Shown: positions 50,766 through 60,376, counted from the stretch's first letter. The stretch is 64,000 nucleotides of DNA from Prevotellaceae bacterium UBA1391 (GCA_002305265.1 DBQP01000018.1:160993-224992); one strand, 5' to 3'. Notes: generated from the sequence alone by a model not told the origin. Numbers and translations: made by a program.

Positions 50766-51458
50766 TTATTCAGCTGATTTGGGATCAACCTTGATGCCCT
50801 TGCTCATGGTGCTGGAAAGATAAATGCTCTTGATATACGTACCCTTTGCCGTTGAAGGCTTGAGCTTGATGATCGTGTTGATGAACTCCTGCGCGTTCTG
50901 CTGAATCTTCTCGGCAGGGAAAGACACCTTGCCGATGGAAGCATGAACGATACCGGTCTTGTCAACCTTGAAGTCGATCTTACCCTGCTTCACTTCACGA
51001 ACAGCCTTGGCAACGTCCATCGTCACTGTGCCGCTCTTCGGGTTTGGCATCAAACCGCGAGGACCCAGCACACGGCCGAGCGCACCAAGCTTGCCCATGC
51101 AAGAAGGCATCGTAATGATCACGTCAACGTCGGTCCAACCTCCCTTGATCTTCTCGATGTAGTCGTCGAGACCCACGTAGTCGGCACCTGCCTCCTTGGC
51201 TTCTGCCTCCTTGTCGGAGGTGCAGAGGCAGAGGACACGTACTTCCTTACCTGTTCCATTCGGGAGAGAAACTACGCCACGAACCATCTGATTTGCCTTG
51301 CGAGGGTCGACGCCGAGTCGCATGTCGATATCCACGGAGGCGTCAAACTTCGTGAAGGTGATTTCCTTCACAAGCGATGAAGCCTCGCTCAGTGTATAGA
51401 CCTTCCCCGCCTCAATCTTATCAGCAACTATCTTTTGGTTTTTTGTCAGTTTACTCAT
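50766..51458 (-). CDS. rplA: 50S ribosomal protein L1 (230 aa)
   Basis: L1 stalk protein and, in many bacteria, translational repressor of the rplK-rplA mRNA. Signatures: [40 protein letters not shown], and [20 protein letters not shown] at the C-terminus. The gene starts 19 nt after rplK. Confidence 0.99.
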   Translation of the reverse strand: MSKLTKNQKIVADKIEAGKVYTLSEASSLVKEITFTKFDASVDIDMRLGVDPRKANQMVRGVVSLPNGTGKEVRVLCLCTSDKEAEAKEAGADYVGLDDYIEKIKGGWTDVDVIITMPSCMGKLGALGRVLGPRGLMPNPKSGTVTMDVAKAVREVKQGKIDFKVDKTGIVHASIGKVSFPAEKIQQNAQEFINTIIKLKPSTAKGTYIKSIYLSSTMSKGIKVDPKSAE

Positions 51459-51477
51459 TTTAGAATTGAAGTTTTAA

Positions 51478-51918
51478 TTATTTACCAGGGAATTCTCCGT
51501 TCACTGAAATACCCATGCTACGAGCTGTACCAGCAATCATCGTCATTGCAGACTCGATTGTGAAACAGTTCAAATCCGGCATCTTATCTTCTGCGATCTT
51601 ACGAACATCGTCCCAAGTAACACTTGCCACCTTCTTGCGGTTGGGCTCTGCGGAACCCTTCTTAGCCTTGGATACTTCCATCAGCTGAATGGCGGCAGGA
51701 GGAGTCTTGACAACGAAATCGAAAGACTTGTCAGCATAGTAAGAGATAACGACCGGAAGGATCTTTCCAGCCTTATCCTGAGTTCTGGCGTTGAACTGCT
51801 TGCAAAAATCCATGATGTTGATACCCTTCGAACCCAGAGCAGGTCCTACTGGAGGTGATGGATTTGCAGCGCCACCTTTAATCTGTAATTTGATTAATCC
51901 AGCAACTTCTTTTGCCAT
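51478..51918 (-). CDS. rplK: 50S ribosomal protein L11 (146 aa)
   Basis: Binds 23S rRNA at the GTPase centre. The N-terminal proline-rich motif is [20 protein letters not shown], with FCKQFNART; the C-terminal rRNA-binding domain has [15 protein letters not shown] and ends with GTARSMGI. Length is typical. Confidence 0.99.
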   Translation of the reverse strand: MAKEVAGLIKLQIKGGAANPSPPVGPALGSKGINIMDFCKQFNARTQDKAGKILPVVISYYADKSFDFVVKTPPAAIQLMEVSKAKKGSAEPNRKKVASVTWDDVRKIAEDKMPDLNCFTIESAMTMIAGTARSMGISVNGEFPGK

Positions 51919-51980
51919 TTTGTTTTCTGATTTTTTAATTAATTACGAAACGAGTCCAGCAGATGACTGTAACAATATCA

Positions 51981-52523
51981 TCAGCCTTTCTCTACCTGTC
52001 CAAAGGACAACTCGAGCAAAGTTGCACGTCCGAAGATCTTTACGGACACCTTGAGCTTTTGTTTTTCTGCATTCACCTCCTCGATGATTCCGTCGAAACC
52101 ACTGAAAGGACCATCGGCCACTTTCACGGCCTCGCCTGCCAGAAATTCCGTCTCCACGACGGCGACAGTTTCTTCTTCCTCCTGGTCAAGACCAAGCATA
52201 CGGTTCAGCTCAGACTGGCGCAAGGGAGTCGGATTGTCCGTTCCGCCCAGGAAACCCAGCACGCCCGGCGTATTGCGGAGCATGTGGGGAATCTCACCGA
52301 TCAGAGTGGCTTCCACAAGCACATAGCCGGGAAGGATGTTCATCTCCTTCACGACACGTTTGTTGTTCACAACGCTTTCCACGCGCTTGACGGGAATGAG
52401 AACCTGCGATACGTACTTCTCGAAGCCATGATTCTTCATGTCAAGTTCTATATAGTCCTTGACTTTCGACTCACGGCCACTGATAGCTTTCAGCACATAC
52501 CAGCGCTTGTCTTTTACGTCCAT
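51981..52523 (-). CDS. nusG: Transcription antitermination factor NusG (180 aa)
   Basis: RNA polymerase-associated elongation factor. The NGN domain comes first (RWYVLKAISGRESKVKDYIE; ILPGYVLVEA) and the KOW domain last (FLAGEAVKVADGPFSGFDGI then IEEVNAEKQKLKV). Length is typical of single NusG, not the UpxY/LoaP subfamily. It follows secE by 19 nt. Confidence 0.98.
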   Translation of the reverse strand: MDVKDKRWYVLKAISGRESKVKDYIELDMKNHGFEKYVSQVLIPVKRVESVVNNKRVVKEMNILPGYVLVEATLIGEIPHMLRNTPGVLGFLGGTDNPTPLRQSELNRMLGLDQEEEETVAVVETEFLAGEAVKVADGPFSGFDGIIEEVNAEKQKLKVSVKIFGRATLLELSFGQVEKG

Positions 52524-52542
52524 GGTTGCTTCCTCCTACAAA

Positions 52543-52740
52543 TTAATTGAAGAATGAATAAACAAGAGACATAAGCCACTCGAAGAGGGAATCCATTACA
52601 AAAACAACAAGTGCAATGATAATGGAAGCACATAATACCATCACTGCACTACTCGTCAATTCTTTCGATGACGGCCAAGTCACCTTATGAACAAGTTCAT
52701 CGTAGGATTCCTTACAATATGATGTAATACCTTGTAACAT
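52543..52740 (-). CDS. secE: Preprotein translocase subunit SecE (65 aa)
   Basis: Short form with one membrane span, as usual outside enterobacteria. The amphipathic helix ESYDELVHKVTWPSSKELTS carries the conserved WPS motif, then the span VMVLCASIIIALVVFVMDSL. The ATG at 52740 is preferred, since the longer frame overlaps the tRNA-Trp gene. Confidence 0.96.
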   Translation of the reverse strand: MLQGITSYCKESYDELVHKVTWPSSKELTSSAVMVLCASIIIALVVFVMDSLFEWLMSLVYSFFN

Positions 52741-52755
52741 AATATAGAATGTTTG

Positions 52756-52828
52756 CACGGGAAGAGAGGCTCGAACTCCCGACAACTGGTTTTGGAGACC
52801 AGTGCTCTGCCAACTGAGCTATTCCCGT
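52756..52828 (-). tRNA. tRNA-Trp (CCA anticodon)
   Basis: On the minus strand, acceptor ACGGGAA pairs with TTCCCGT. The D arm is GCTCAGTTGGCAGAGC, the anticodon arm is CTGGT-CTCCAAA-ACCAG with anticodon CCA, and the T arm is GGGAG-TTCGAGC-CTCTC. 73 nt, no encoded CCA. It lies between tuf and secE, as in other Bacteroidota. Confidence 0.97.
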
Positions 52829-52832
52829 AGGA

Positions 52833-52860
52833 TGCTGACTCTCCGTGCGGAGAGTCAGCA
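52833..52860 (-). other. Perfect 12-bp hairpin between tuf and tRNA-Trp
   Basis: TGCTGACTCTCC / GGAGAGTCAGCA with a GTGC loop, without a T-run. It sits between the tuf stop (52894) and tRNA-Trp (52828) and may serve processing of the tuf-tRNA transcript or weak termination. Confidence 0.6.
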
Positions 52861-52893
52861 ATATAAGAGGTTTGTGGTACCGACTACCTGAGA

Positions 52894-54081
52894 TTAGTCG
52901 ACAATCTCAGTGATCTGACCGGAACCAACCGTGCGACCACCTTCGCGGATAGCGAAGCGAAGACCTACGTTGATGGCTACGGGGTAGATGAGCTCGACTG
53001 TGATCTCAACGTTGTCACCGGGCATTACCATCTCAACGCCTTCCGGGAGAGAAATCTCACCCGTGCAGTCCATTGTACGGAGATAGAACTGAGGACGATA
53101 CTTGTTCTTGAACGGAGTGTGACGGCCACCTTCTTCCTTCTTGAGGACGTAGATGGATGCCTTGAAGGTCTTGTGCGGAGTGATGACACCCGGGTGAGTG
53201 ATCACCATACCACGCTTCACGTCCTTCTTGTCGATACCACGGAGGAGGAGACCTACGTTGTCGCCGGCTTCACCCTCGTCGAGGATCTTGCGGAACATCT
53301 CGACACCCGTAACAACCGACTTGCGGTCCTCACCGAGACCGAGAAGCTGAACTTCGTCGCCCACCTTCACGATACCAGTCTCGATACGGCCAGTGGCAAC
53401 AGTACCACGACCCGTGATGGAGAACACATCCTCGACAGGCATGAGGAAGGGCTTCTCAACGTCGCGAACAGGCTCCTGGATCCAAGTGTCAACAGCGTCC
53501 ATGAGCTCCATGATCTTGTCAACCCACTGGTCAACGCCGTTGAGACCACCGAGTGCAGAACCGCGAACGAACGGAGTGTCCTCTTCGAAATCGTACTGAG
53601 CGAGCAGGTCGCGCATTTCCATCTCAACAAGGTCGAGCATTTCTTCGTCGTCAACCATGTCGCACTTGTTCATGAACACGACGAGACGGGGAACGTTCAC
53701 CTGACGGGCGAGAAGGATGTGCTCGCGAGTCTGGGGCATCGGACCGTCCGTTGCAGCTACTACGATGATGGCACCGTCCATCTGAGCGGCACCGGTAACC
53801 ATGTTCTTAACGTAGTCGGCGTGGCCCGGGCAGTCAACGTGAGCGTAGTGACGCTTAGCTGTCTCATACTCGATGTGGGAAGTGTTGATCGTGATACCGC
53901 GCTCTTTCTCTTCGGGAGCGTTGTCAATCTGGTCGAATGACTTCACTTCCTCGTTGCAGAAGCCCTTCTCGTGAAGAACCTTGGAAATAGCAGCAGTAAG
54001 AGTCGTCTTACCGTGGTCTACGTGACCGATCGTACCAATGTTCACATGAGGTTTGGTACGCTCAAATTTTTCTTTTGCCAT
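52894..54081 (-). CDS. tuf: Elongation factor Tu (395 aa)
   Basis: GTPase delivering aminoacyl-tRNA to the ribosome. Nucleotide-binding motifs: GHVDHGKTT (P-loop, about residues 19-27), DCPGH (G3, about 81), NKCD (G4, about 136), and SAL (G5). Domains 2 and 3 follow, ending [10 protein letters not shown]. The start at 54081 ([13 protein letters not shown]) is the conserved one. The gene is flanked by tRNA-Thr upstream and tRNA-Trp downstream and likely shares a transcript with both. Confidence 0.99.
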   Translation of the reverse strand: MAKEKFERTKPHVNIGTIGHVDHGKTTLTAAISKVLHEKGFCNEEVKSFDQIDNAPEEKERGITINTSHIEYETAKRHYAHVDCPGHADYVKNMVTGAAQMDGAIIVVAATDGPMPQTREHILLARQVNVPRLVVFMNKCDMVDDEEMLDLVEMEMRDLLAQYDFEEDTPFVRGSALGGLNGVDQWVDKIMELMDAVDTWIQEPVRDVEKPFLMPVEDVFSITGRGTVATGRIETGIVKVGDEVQLLGLGEDRKSVVTGVEMFRKILDEGEAGDNVGLLLRGIDKKDVKRGMVITHPGVITPHKTFKASIYVLKKEEGGRHTPFKNKYRPQFYLRTMDCTGEISLPEGVEMVMPGDNVEITVELIYPVAINVGLRFAIREGGRTVGSGQITEIVD

Positions 54082-54134
54082 AGCTTTAAATATTTTCTTG
54101 ATTGATATAGAATACCCTACTTCTCCGATCGAGG

Positions 54135-54206
<72 letters not shown>

Positions 54207-54264
54207 AATTGTCAGAGGGCAACTCTTCTTTCCCGGCACAACCGGCACAACCGTAGGAGCAATG

Positions 54265-54347
54265 TGGGCACAGATGGATTCGAACCACCGAAGGCGAAAG
54301 CCAGCAGATTTACAGTCTGCCCCATTTGGCCACTCTGGAATGTACCC
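54265..54347 (-). tRNA. tRNA-Tyr (GTA anticodon)
   Basis: Class II tRNA on the minus strand. Acceptor GGGTACA pairs with TGTGCCC, the anticodon arm is CAGA-CTGTAAA-TCTG with anticodon GTA, there is a long variable arm (CTTTCGCCTTCGG region), and the T arm is TGGTTCGAATCCA. 83 nt. It is the first gene of the tRNA-Tyr, tRNA-Thr, tuf series. Confidence 0.96.
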
Positions 54348-54453
54348 CCTTGCTCTGAGGAGGCGAAGGAACGTTCCAGTCCGCCCGTCTCCTAACTACT
54401 TGTATAAGAGTTTTGTGTTGAGCCGCTCGCACTGTTTCCAATGCAAGCGGCTG

Positions 54454-54484
54454 CAAAGGTAGGCAATATTTTCAATATGCCAAA
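54454..54484 (-). promoter_or_regulatory. Promoter of the tRNA-Tyr / tRNA-Thr / tuf transcript
   Basis: The plus strand reads CAAAGGTA (54454-54461; minus TACCTTTG, -7 box) and CAAA at 54481-54484 (minus TTTG, -33 box), with about 20 nt spacing. Transcription would begin about 100 nt before the tRNA. It lies just downstream of hpf. Confidence 0.75.
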
Positions 54485-54502
54485 TTCTTTTCGACTATTT
54501 TT

Positions 54503-54802
54503 TTACTTTTTAGCCGTTTTTTCTTTGTATCGAGCCAGTTGGCGCTCCATCGCCGCAAGGCTCTGGTCTATTGCTTCTTCAAACGTGTCGCAGACCTTCT
54601 CCACATGCATCTCCTCGCCAGGCAGCGCGACGGCGAGGTCGACTTCCTTGTTGAGGGCAGTGGCGGGCTTGACGACTTTCAATGACACCTCTACCTTTCT
54701 TATATCGCTACAATATTTCTCCAGCTTACTCACCTTCTTCTGGATGAAATCCTGCAACTTTTCAGTCGCGTCGAATTTGATGGCCTTTACACTAATTTCC
54801 AT
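54503..54802 (-). CDS. hpf: Ribosome hibernation-promoting factor, short form (99 aa)
   Basis: Binds the 30S decoding region and stabilises inactive ribosomes. The sequence has the HPF/YfiA fold: SVKAIKFDATEKLQDFIQKK, LEKYCSDIRKVEVSLKVV, and DLAVALPGEEMHVEKV then TFEEAIDQSLAAMERQL. The short length means the C-terminal dimerisation domain is absent. It starts 18 nt after xerC, probably same transcript. Confidence 0.94.
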   Translation of the reverse strand: MEISVKAIKFDATEKLQDFIQKKVSKLEKYCSDIRKVEVSLKVVKPATALNKEVDLAVALPGEEMHVEKVCDTFEEAIDQSLAAMERQLARYKEKTAKK

Positions 54803-54820
54803 AATGCTGATATTTTAAAG

Positions 54821-55711
54821 TCATGAACGCGGATGCGCGTCCTTATATTCTTTCTTCAGGTCCTCGAACGAGAGGTGGGTGTAGATCTGTGTGGTCTGCA
54901 GACTGGCGTGCCCCAGTATCTTCTGGATGGTCTGGAGGTCGGCCCCGTGGTTCAGCATCGCCGTGGCGAAGGAGTGGCGCAGCGCATGCGGCCCGCGCCG
55001 CTGCTGCGATGTCACGTTCGACAGCACCGTCTTGACGATCCGGTCGACGGAGGTCGTGCTGAGGTTCCGCCCGTGCAGGTTGAGGAACATGCGGTCGCCC
55101 CTGCTGCCGTCGGCAAACCGAGCGTCGCGCAACTGGCGGTAGCGGCGGATGTGCTCGGCCAGTTCCGGCCCGAACGGCACCACCCGCTCCTTCGCGCGCT
55201 TGCCCATCACCGTGAGCTTCAGCCCGTCGAGGTCGACGTCGCGGTCTGCCAGTCCCACCAGCTCCGCGCGGCGGATGCCCGTGAGGTAGAACAGCTCGAC
55301 GATCAGACGGTCGCGCACGCCGCGGAAGTCATCGCCGAAAGTCAGCTCGTCGAGCACCGTGTCCATGTCATCCTCCCGAATGAACGAGGGAAGGGGCTTC
55401 GGCTGCTTCGGTCCGCTCACTTTCGCGCAGGGGTTGCTCTTCACGTAGCCCATCCTCAGCAGATACTGAAAGAAGGTACGCAGGGCGCTCAGGTTCAGGT
55501 TGACCGTCGCCGGCTTGTAGCGCAGCTGGTCCATCTGATACACGACCCACTCGCGCAGCGTGTCTGCATCAATCTTTTCCCATTTCAAGTCTTCGCCCAG
55601 ACTTGCCAAGAATGTCTCGAAATCACGAAGGGCCGCCGCATAGTTGCGTACGGTCAGTTCCGATCGGTTTCGTTCCGACTTTAAATATTCCAAGAAAGAT
55701 TCCGTCCACAT
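54821..55711 (-). CDS. xerC: Tyrosine recombinase XerC (296 aa)
   Basis: Chromosome-dimer resolution recombinase. The N-terminal SAM-like core-binding domain covers about residues 1-95. The catalytic domain carries the conserved residues Arg147 (TGIRRAEL), Lys about 171, His242 and Arg245 (HALRHSFAT), His268 (LGHASLQTT) and nucleophile Tyr277. The context rpsU, xerC, hpf is the usual Bacteroidota arrangement, which argues for housekeeping XerC rather than a mobile-element integrase. Confidence 0.95.
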   Translation of the reverse strand: MWTESFLEYLKSERNRSELTVRNYAAALRDFETFLASLGEDLKWEKIDADTLREWVVYQMDQLRYKPATVNLNLSALRTFFQYLLRMGYVKSNPCAKVSGPKQPKPLPSFIREDDMDTVLDELTFGDDFRGVRDRLIVELFYLTGIRRAELVGLADRDVDLDGLKLTVMGKRAKERVVPFGPELAEHIRRYRQLRDARFADGSRGDRMFLNLHGRNLSTTSVDRIVKTVLSNVTSQQRRGPHALRHSFATAMLNHGADLQTIQKILGHASLQTTQIYTHLSFEDLKKEYKDAHPRS

Positions 55712-55965
55712 GCTTGTCCTTTCTGTCGCCTTCGCCCGGCGGGCTTGAAGACAGCGGCTAAGATAACGTATTTTTCTTTCCGGCGCAAATTTTTCAACGC
55801 GATTTTCTTGATGATTGTAAAAAAGTCAAGAATCGCAAATGTCTGCCTCTTCCGTGCGTCTGCCGTGTGCGCCGGCCGCACATTCCGTCTGCGGAATGCC
55901 CGTCGGCATGGCGAGCGACGCTGCCCGGGGCGGACCACCGGCCTCTCACGGCCGGCCTGCTTGCC

Positions 55966-56154
55966 TTAGTCCTCCTGACGCAGCTTGTTCACGTAGATGG
56001 CGTGCTGCATCTTGATGCGGCGGGCAACAGAGGGCTTCTCAAATTCGCGACGCTTGCGAACCTCCTTGATGATGCCGGTCTTTTCTGCCTTTCTCTTGAA
56101 CTTCTTGAGAGCTCTTTCGATGTTCTCACCTTCTTTTACAGGTACGATGATCAT
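55966..56154 (-). CDS. rpsU: 30S ribosomal protein S21 (62 aa)
   Basis: Small ribosomal subunit protein required for initiation in many bacteria. MIIVPVKEGENIERALKKFK and KTGIIKEVRKRREFEKPS match the family. The C-terminal RIKMQHAIYVNKLRQED is normal for Bacteroidota. In Bacteroidota S21 and S18/S6 have been tied to sequestration of the anti-Shine-Dalgarno sequence. A full promoter lies at 56234-56265. Confidence 0.97.
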   Translation of the reverse strand: MIIVPVKEGENIERALKKFKRKAEKTGIIKEVRKRREFEKPSVARRIKMQHAIYVNKLRQED

Positions 56155-56233
56155 TACGTTTGATGAGTTTTTTTGTAGTTAATAAATGACGCAAAACAAG
56201 TCATTGCGCACTGCGCAACGACCAAAATGCCTG

Positions 56234-56265
56234 CAAAATTACGGCTAATTCTTTAAATGGCAAAA
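56234..56265 (-). promoter_or_regulatory. Promoter of rpsU-xerC-hpf
   Basis: The plus strand reads CAAAATTA (56234-56241; minus TAATTTTG, -7 box) and CAAAA at 56261-56265 (minus TTTTG, -33 box), about 20 nt apart. It lies 80 nt upstream of rpsU. Confidence 0.75.
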
Positions 56266-56554
56266 CTTTATACGAGAAAAATGACGCTCGCCCCGCTTTT
56301 TTCTCTCTTCCCGGCAGCGCCTGCCGTCTGCATGGAACATCGGGATGACAGCCTCCCCAGCGCCCGCACGCGGCAGTGGCGCACCGCCCACGACGCCGGG
56401 ACGGCGGCAGACGCCACCGCCGTCGGCGTCTGCCGAAAGCAAACGAGTGCGTTCGTTTTCAGAAGCGGCTGCGCGCGGCTGCACGAGCAGGCTCACTTGA
56501 ATCCCCGCATGCCAGCACGCGCCGCCATCCGCGCCGCCATCCACATCCTGCCAC

Positions 56555-56598
56555 GAAGGCCTTCTTGCGGAATCGCGAAGGCCTTCCCGCGCGTTCGT
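56555..56598. repeat. Two 22-bp units with GAAGGCCTTC core
   Basis: GAAGGCCTTC starts units at 56555 and 56577, exactly 22 bp apart. Nearby, 56441-56454 carries the reverse complement of GAACGCACTCGTTT, a single copy of the unit type found upstream of rpoB. The large gap 56266-57155 between divergent genes otherwise shows no gene; its long open frames have repeat-like composition. Confidence 0.88.
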
Positions 56599-57155
56599 GC
56601 GCTCCGCATCGGCGGCAGTCCGGCGCCGGCAGTTCCATCTGAAAGTGCGCGTGGATCGGAGACTGAAGGGCGGGGCGCATGAAGGAGCGGGTGCAGTCCG
56701 TGCGGAGCAGCCGTCGAAGCCGGAGAGGGAAGGCGCAGAAAGAGTGCTGCGGACGCCACATGGGAGCAGCGGCAAATGCGTCAGCAGGACCGCGAGGGCA
56801 GCGGCCCCCTGCTGCGCCGGACACGGAGCGCGCAGGCAGAAGCCAGGAGGCGACGGGCTTCGCCGGCATCTGCCGACGGGCCCAGACACGGAGAATGGGG
56901 AAAAGATGCACCGAATTTGATTTTTTCTTTCTATCTTTGCATGATCAACAGGAAGGCGCAGCCGGATGTCGCCGTACGGGCCGGCACACTCCCCACCCCA
57001 TGGCCCGAGCCGATGCGCATGCTTAGGACTTCACACGGCCCTCGCCCACACGGCGCGCGCGACGCAGGGCACTGCCGGAGCGGCCTCCTGCACACGCGCC
57101 CGCATCGCCTCGCGTGCATGCGCGCACATACGAACGATTTAAACGCTATCAACCG

Positions 57156-57881
57156 ATGAACTTAGAACAGATACTGACCTTCCGACGGGCTGTCAGAAAA
57201 TATGACGCACAACGCGACCTCGACCCCGAGAAGGTGAAAGAATGCATCCGCCTGGCCACGCTGGCCCCGACCAGCTCCAACATGCAGCTGTGGGAGGCTT
57301 ACCACATCACCGACCCCGACACGCTCAGCCGGATGGCCGAAGCCTGCCTCGGTCAGGGCAGCACACGCACCTGCAAGCAGATGGTGGTCTTCGTCACCCG
57401 TCAGGACAAGTGGAAGTCGCACGCCCAGGCCGTGCTCGAGGCCAACATCCGCGAGGTGGAGGAAAACAGTCCGGAAGACCGCAAGGCCGCCCGCATTGCC
57501 CTCCAGCGCCAATACTACAACGGGCGCATGCCCTTCGTCTACCGCCGCTGCTGGGGACTGGCAGGTGCGCTGCGCGTGCTGATCACCCGCGTGAAAGGCC
57601 TCTTCCATCCCGTGGCCCGGCAGGTGAGCGAGGCCGACATGCGCACCGTCGTGCACAAGAGCTGCGCGCTGGCCGCGGCCACCTTCCTGATGGCCATGAG
57701 CGAGCAAGGCTACGACACGTGCCCACTGGAAGGATTCGACAGCCTGCGCGTGAAGAAAGTGCTGGGCCTACCCCGCCACTGCGGCATCACCATGGTCGTT
57801 CCCTGCGGCTTCCGCGCGCCGGGCGGCGTCAGAGGTGACCGTTTCCGCCTGCCGCTCTCGGAATTCTACCACAGGATTTAG
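57156..57881 (+). CDS. Nitroreductase-family FMN oxidoreductase (241 aa)
   Basis: NAD(P)H-dependent flavin reductase of broad or unknown substrate. The N-terminus (LEQILTFRRAVRKYD) and RLATLAPTSSNMQLWEAYHI are typical FMN-binding segments of the family, and the C-terminal part has AATFLMAMSEQGYDTCPLEG then CGITMVVPCGFRA. A lid insertion at about residues 100-160 includes RQYYNGRMPFVYRRCWGL. The ATG at 57156 is chosen, since the longer frame upstream lacks family similarity. It is a single-gene unit with a strong terminator. Confidence 0.9.
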   Translation: MNLEQILTFRRAVRKYDAQRDLDPEKVKECIRLATLAPTSSNMQLWEAYHITDPDTLSRMAEACLGQGSTRTCKQMVVFVTRQDKWKSHAQAVLEANIREVEENSPEDRKAARIALQRQYYNGRMPFVYRRCWGLAGALRVLITRVKGLFHPVARQVSEADMRTVVHKSCALAAATFLMAMSEQGYDTCPLEGFDSLRVKKVLGLPRHCGITMVVPCGFRAPGGVRGDRFRLPLSEFYHRI

Positions 57882-57908
57882 GCGCCGTCGCCACGCCTGC
57901 CCCGAGAA

Positions 57909-57948
57909 GCCTGCCCGAAGGTCTGCATGACCTTCGGGCAGGCTTTTT
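57909..57948 (+). terminator. Intrinsic terminator of the nitroreductase gene
   Basis: The perfect 15-bp stem GCCTGCCCGAAGGTC / GACCTTCGGGCAGGC with a TGCAT loop is followed by TTTTT, 28 nt after the stop. Confidence 0.95.
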
Positions 57949-58108
57949 GCATCCTCAGCTCCGCCGTCGCCTTCATGGCGCTCGCATGCCCCGCTGCCAC
58001 GGGCCTGAAGGAGTGGAGAAATGGGGAGAAAAAGACGGGCCACAGATTCAGCAACAAAAGTTTTTTGAAAAGATCGAAAGAAAAAATGTAAAATAAATGA
58101 CAAAACTC

Positions 58109-58137
58109 TTGTTTCTGTAAAAAAAACTTTAACTTTG
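58109..58137 (+). promoter_or_regulatory. Promoter of the outer-membrane barrel gene
   Basis: TAACTTTG at 58130-58137 (-7 box) has TTG at 58109-58111 (-33 box) about 19 nt upstream, within an AT-rich stretch. The ATG follows at 58180. Confidence 0.7.
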
Positions 58138-58179
58138 TGAACGATATGCTATTCACAACCAGAAAAAACACTGTTCTAC

Positions 58180-58950
58180 ATGAAAAGTAACATTTTGTCG
58201 GCACTTGTGCTCATGGTGCTGCCTCTGCTCCCAATTCATGCGCAGAAAGTAGACGACTACGGCGTGTTCAACCACCTCGGCGTGGGCCTCAGTGCCGGTA
58301 GCCAAGGTATCAGCATCGATGCTGCCGCACCGCTCACCAAGTATCTTGAGCTGAACTTCGGCGTGAACTTCATGCCCGGTTTCACACTGGGCGGTGATGC
58401 AAAGCTGAACATCAACACCTCGGGCATTCCGGCCTACATCCCCATCCCGGACAATCTCAACGAAGTGCGCATCGACGGCGACCTCGCCCGAACGACGCTC
58501 GACTTCCGCGCCAACGTGTATCCCTTCGGCGGCAACACGTCGTTCTTCCTCTCCGCCGGATTCTCCTTCGGCGGAAAGAAACTGGCCAAGCTGACGGGCT
58601 CCAACGAGGCGATTGCACAGCAACCGATCCTGCGCGAGTTTGTGAGTGCCAACATCGACAAGTACAACCTCCAGTTCGACGAGGACGGTAATGTCAATGG
58701 AGACATCCGCGTCAAGGCCTTCCGCCCCTACCTCGGCCTGGGCTTCGGTCGGATGACACCGGGCCGACGCCTCGGCTTCCGTCTCGAGGCCGGATGCCAG
58801 TTCATGGGCAAGATGAAAATCTACCAGAACGGCGAGGAGGTTGACACCAACGACTTCGGCGAGAAGGGCGACGACAAGATCTCCGACATCATCGACGCTT
58901 TCCAGGTCTATCCCGTCATCAAGCTGACGCTGACCGGTCGCATTCTATAG
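58180..58950 (+). CDS. Putative outer-membrane beta-barrel protein (256 aa)
   Basis: Secreted beta-rich protein. The signal peptide covers about residues 1-21 (LVLMVLPLLPIHAQ). The mature part alternates polar and aromatic residues as in outer-membrane barrels: FNHLGVGLSAGSQGISIDAA, YLELNFGVNFMPGFTLGGDA, TSFFLSAGFSFGG, GRRLGFRLEAGCQFMG, ending VIKLTLTGRIL. No enzymatic motif is visible. Similar proteins are common and uncharacterised in Bacteroidales. It has its own promoter and ends about 100 nt before a bidirectional hairpin. Confidence 0.75.
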   Translation: MKSNILSALVLMVLPLLPIHAQKVDDYGVFNHLGVGLSAGSQGISIDAAAPLTKYLELNFGVNFMPGFTLGGDAKLNINTSGIPAYIPIPDNLNEVRIDGDLARTTLDFRANVYPFGGNTSFFLSAGFSFGGKKLAKLTGSNEAIAQQPILREFVSANIDKYNLQFDEDGNVNGDIRVKAFRPYLGLGFGRMTPGRRLGFRLEAGCQFMGKMKIYQNGEEVDTNDFGEKGDDKISDIIDAFQVYPVIKLTLTGRIL

Positions 58951-59052
58951 TCGGACGCCGTTGTACGGCAGTAGGCACACCCGCCACAGCGTACCGCGCA
59001 CCACGGACACGAAGGCCGCCAGCGGCACGATAGCCGGACGCCGGCAAACACA

Positions 59053-59090
59053 AAGCGGAGCATCTCATGCGAATATGAGATGCTCCGCTT
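59053..59090. terminator. Perfect convergent terminator hairpin
   Basis: AAGCGGAGCATCTCAT / ATGAGATGCTCCGCTT is a perfect 16-bp stem with a GCGAAT loop. It lies between the plus-strand gene ending at 58950 and the minus-strand gene ending at 59213. The minus side continues TTTGTGTTTG and the plus side TTGCGTTCTT, so it may act on both, better on the minus strand. Confidence 0.8.
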
Positions 59091-59212
59091 GCGTTCTTGC
59101 AGGCAGCAGGTCCGTTGCGCCCCATCAGGCCCGAGGGCGGTACGCCGGCCTCGGACAGCCACAGGGGCGAGGCTGGCTGCAGCGCACTACGGACGAGGCA
59201 GACTGCGCTGAA

Positions 59213-60376
59213 TTATTTGTAGGAACGCTCGAAGATGCCGAGGTAGTCCTCAGCCGTCAGCGGCGCAGGTGTGGCAGTGATGTCGCCGCCGAGCACCTCG
59301 TACACGCGTGCAGGCCAGTCCTTCAGCTCCTCGCGCTTGATGCCGTAGTCGCTCATCTTCAGGTCCTGGCAATCGATGGAGGCAATGAGGCTGTCGAGGG
59401 CAGCAATGAAATCTTTGCCGCTGGTCGGATTTTCCACACCCATGGCGCGCGCCATCTTGATCATCGGTTCCTCGGCTGCACGGCGCTCAGCAAAGAAATT
59501 GAAGAACTCGTGGCTGAGCATGATGAGTCCGGCGCCATGCTCCAGATTGGGATGGTGCGAGCCCATCACATGCTCCATCGTGTGCTCGGAGATGCAGAGC
59601 ATGTAGTAGCCGGCCAGCGAGTTGGCCAGCGCCATGTTGCTGCGCGCCTCGCGGTTGCTGCCGTCTTTATAGGCCACGGGGAGATTCTGGGCAATGAGCT
59701 CGATGGCTTTCAGTGCAAACATCTCGCCCATCGGGTGCTCCTTGGTGTTGATCATGCTCTCGGCGGCATGGAAGAAGGCATCCATGCCCTGGAATGCTGT
59801 GAACTTGGGCGGAACGCTCATCATCAGGTCGGAGTCGACGATGGAAAGAACGGGGAACATCGAATGGTCGGCCATACCGCTCTTCTCGCCGGTCTCGTCG
59901 TTGGAAATCACGGCAAACATGTCGACCTCAGAGCCGGTGCCGGCACTGGTGGTGATGGCAACGAGGGGCGCACCGGGCTTGGTGAAAGGCTTGTGGCCGC
60001 CCTTGGCAGAAAAGGAATAGTCCCAGAGGTCGCCGTCGTTCACCATCATCATGGCAATGCACTTGGCGGCATCCATCACTGAGCCTCCGCCGAGCGCCAC
60101 GACAAAGTCGCAAGACTCGAGACGGCCCATGCGTGCGGCATCCATCACGTTGTCGCGAGTGGGATTGGGGCGCACCTCGTCGAAGAGAACGTGCTGCACA
60201 CCGGCCAGCGCAAGTTCATCCTCCACGGCTTTCAGATAGCCGTACTTTTTAGTACTCTGACCGTTGGAGGTCACGATAAGAGCTTTGCGACCCGGCATTT
60301 GCTCCTTGTGGAGCTGCTTCAGCTGCCCCGCACCGAAGAGAATCTTCGTGGGCATGTGGAATTCAAAGTGATACAT
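59213..60376 (-). CDS. Iron-containing alcohol dehydrogenase (387 aa)
   Basis: NAD(P)-dependent oxidoreductase of the group III (YqhD/BDH-like) type. The N-terminal Rossmann-like part has PTKILFGAG and FVVALGGGSVMDAAK. The metal ligands follow the family order Asp, His, His, His: DMFAVI region and GMDAFFHAAES, then EHTMEHVMGSHHPNLEHGAG, the conserved His-rich stretch. Length is typical. It is a likely NADPH-dependent butanol/aldehyde dehydrogenase, substrate undetermined. The start region lies inside a perfect 26-bp tandem duplication. Confidence 0.93.
   Translation of the reverse strand: MYHFEFHMPTKILFGAGQLKQLHKEQMPGRKALIVTSNGQSTKKYGYLKAVEDELALAGVQHVLFDEVRPNPTRDNVMDAARMGRLESCDFVVALGGGSVMDAAKCIAMMMVNDGDLWDYSFSAKGGHKPFTKPGAPLVAITTSAGTGSEVDMFAVISNDETGEKSGMADHSMFPVLSIVDSDLMMSVPPKFTAFQGMDAFFHAAESMINTKEHPMGEMFALKAIELIAQNLPVAYKDGSNREARSNMALANSLAGYYMLCISEHTMEHVMGSHHPNLEHGAGLIMLSHEFFNFFAERRAAEEPMIKMARAMGVENPTSGKDFIAALDSLIASIDCQDLKMSDYGIKREELKDWPARVYEVLGGDITATPAPLTAEDYLGIFERSYK

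Noticed and set aside
54821..55711. Mobile-element integrase
   Set aside because: The gene is in the conserved rpsU-xerC-hpf setting, has the XerC length, and no attachment repeats or cargo flank it.
56257..56682. Possible small gene in the rpsU-nitroreductase gap
   Set aside because: Includes 22-bp repeat units, lacks any domain and starts inside the rpsU promoter.
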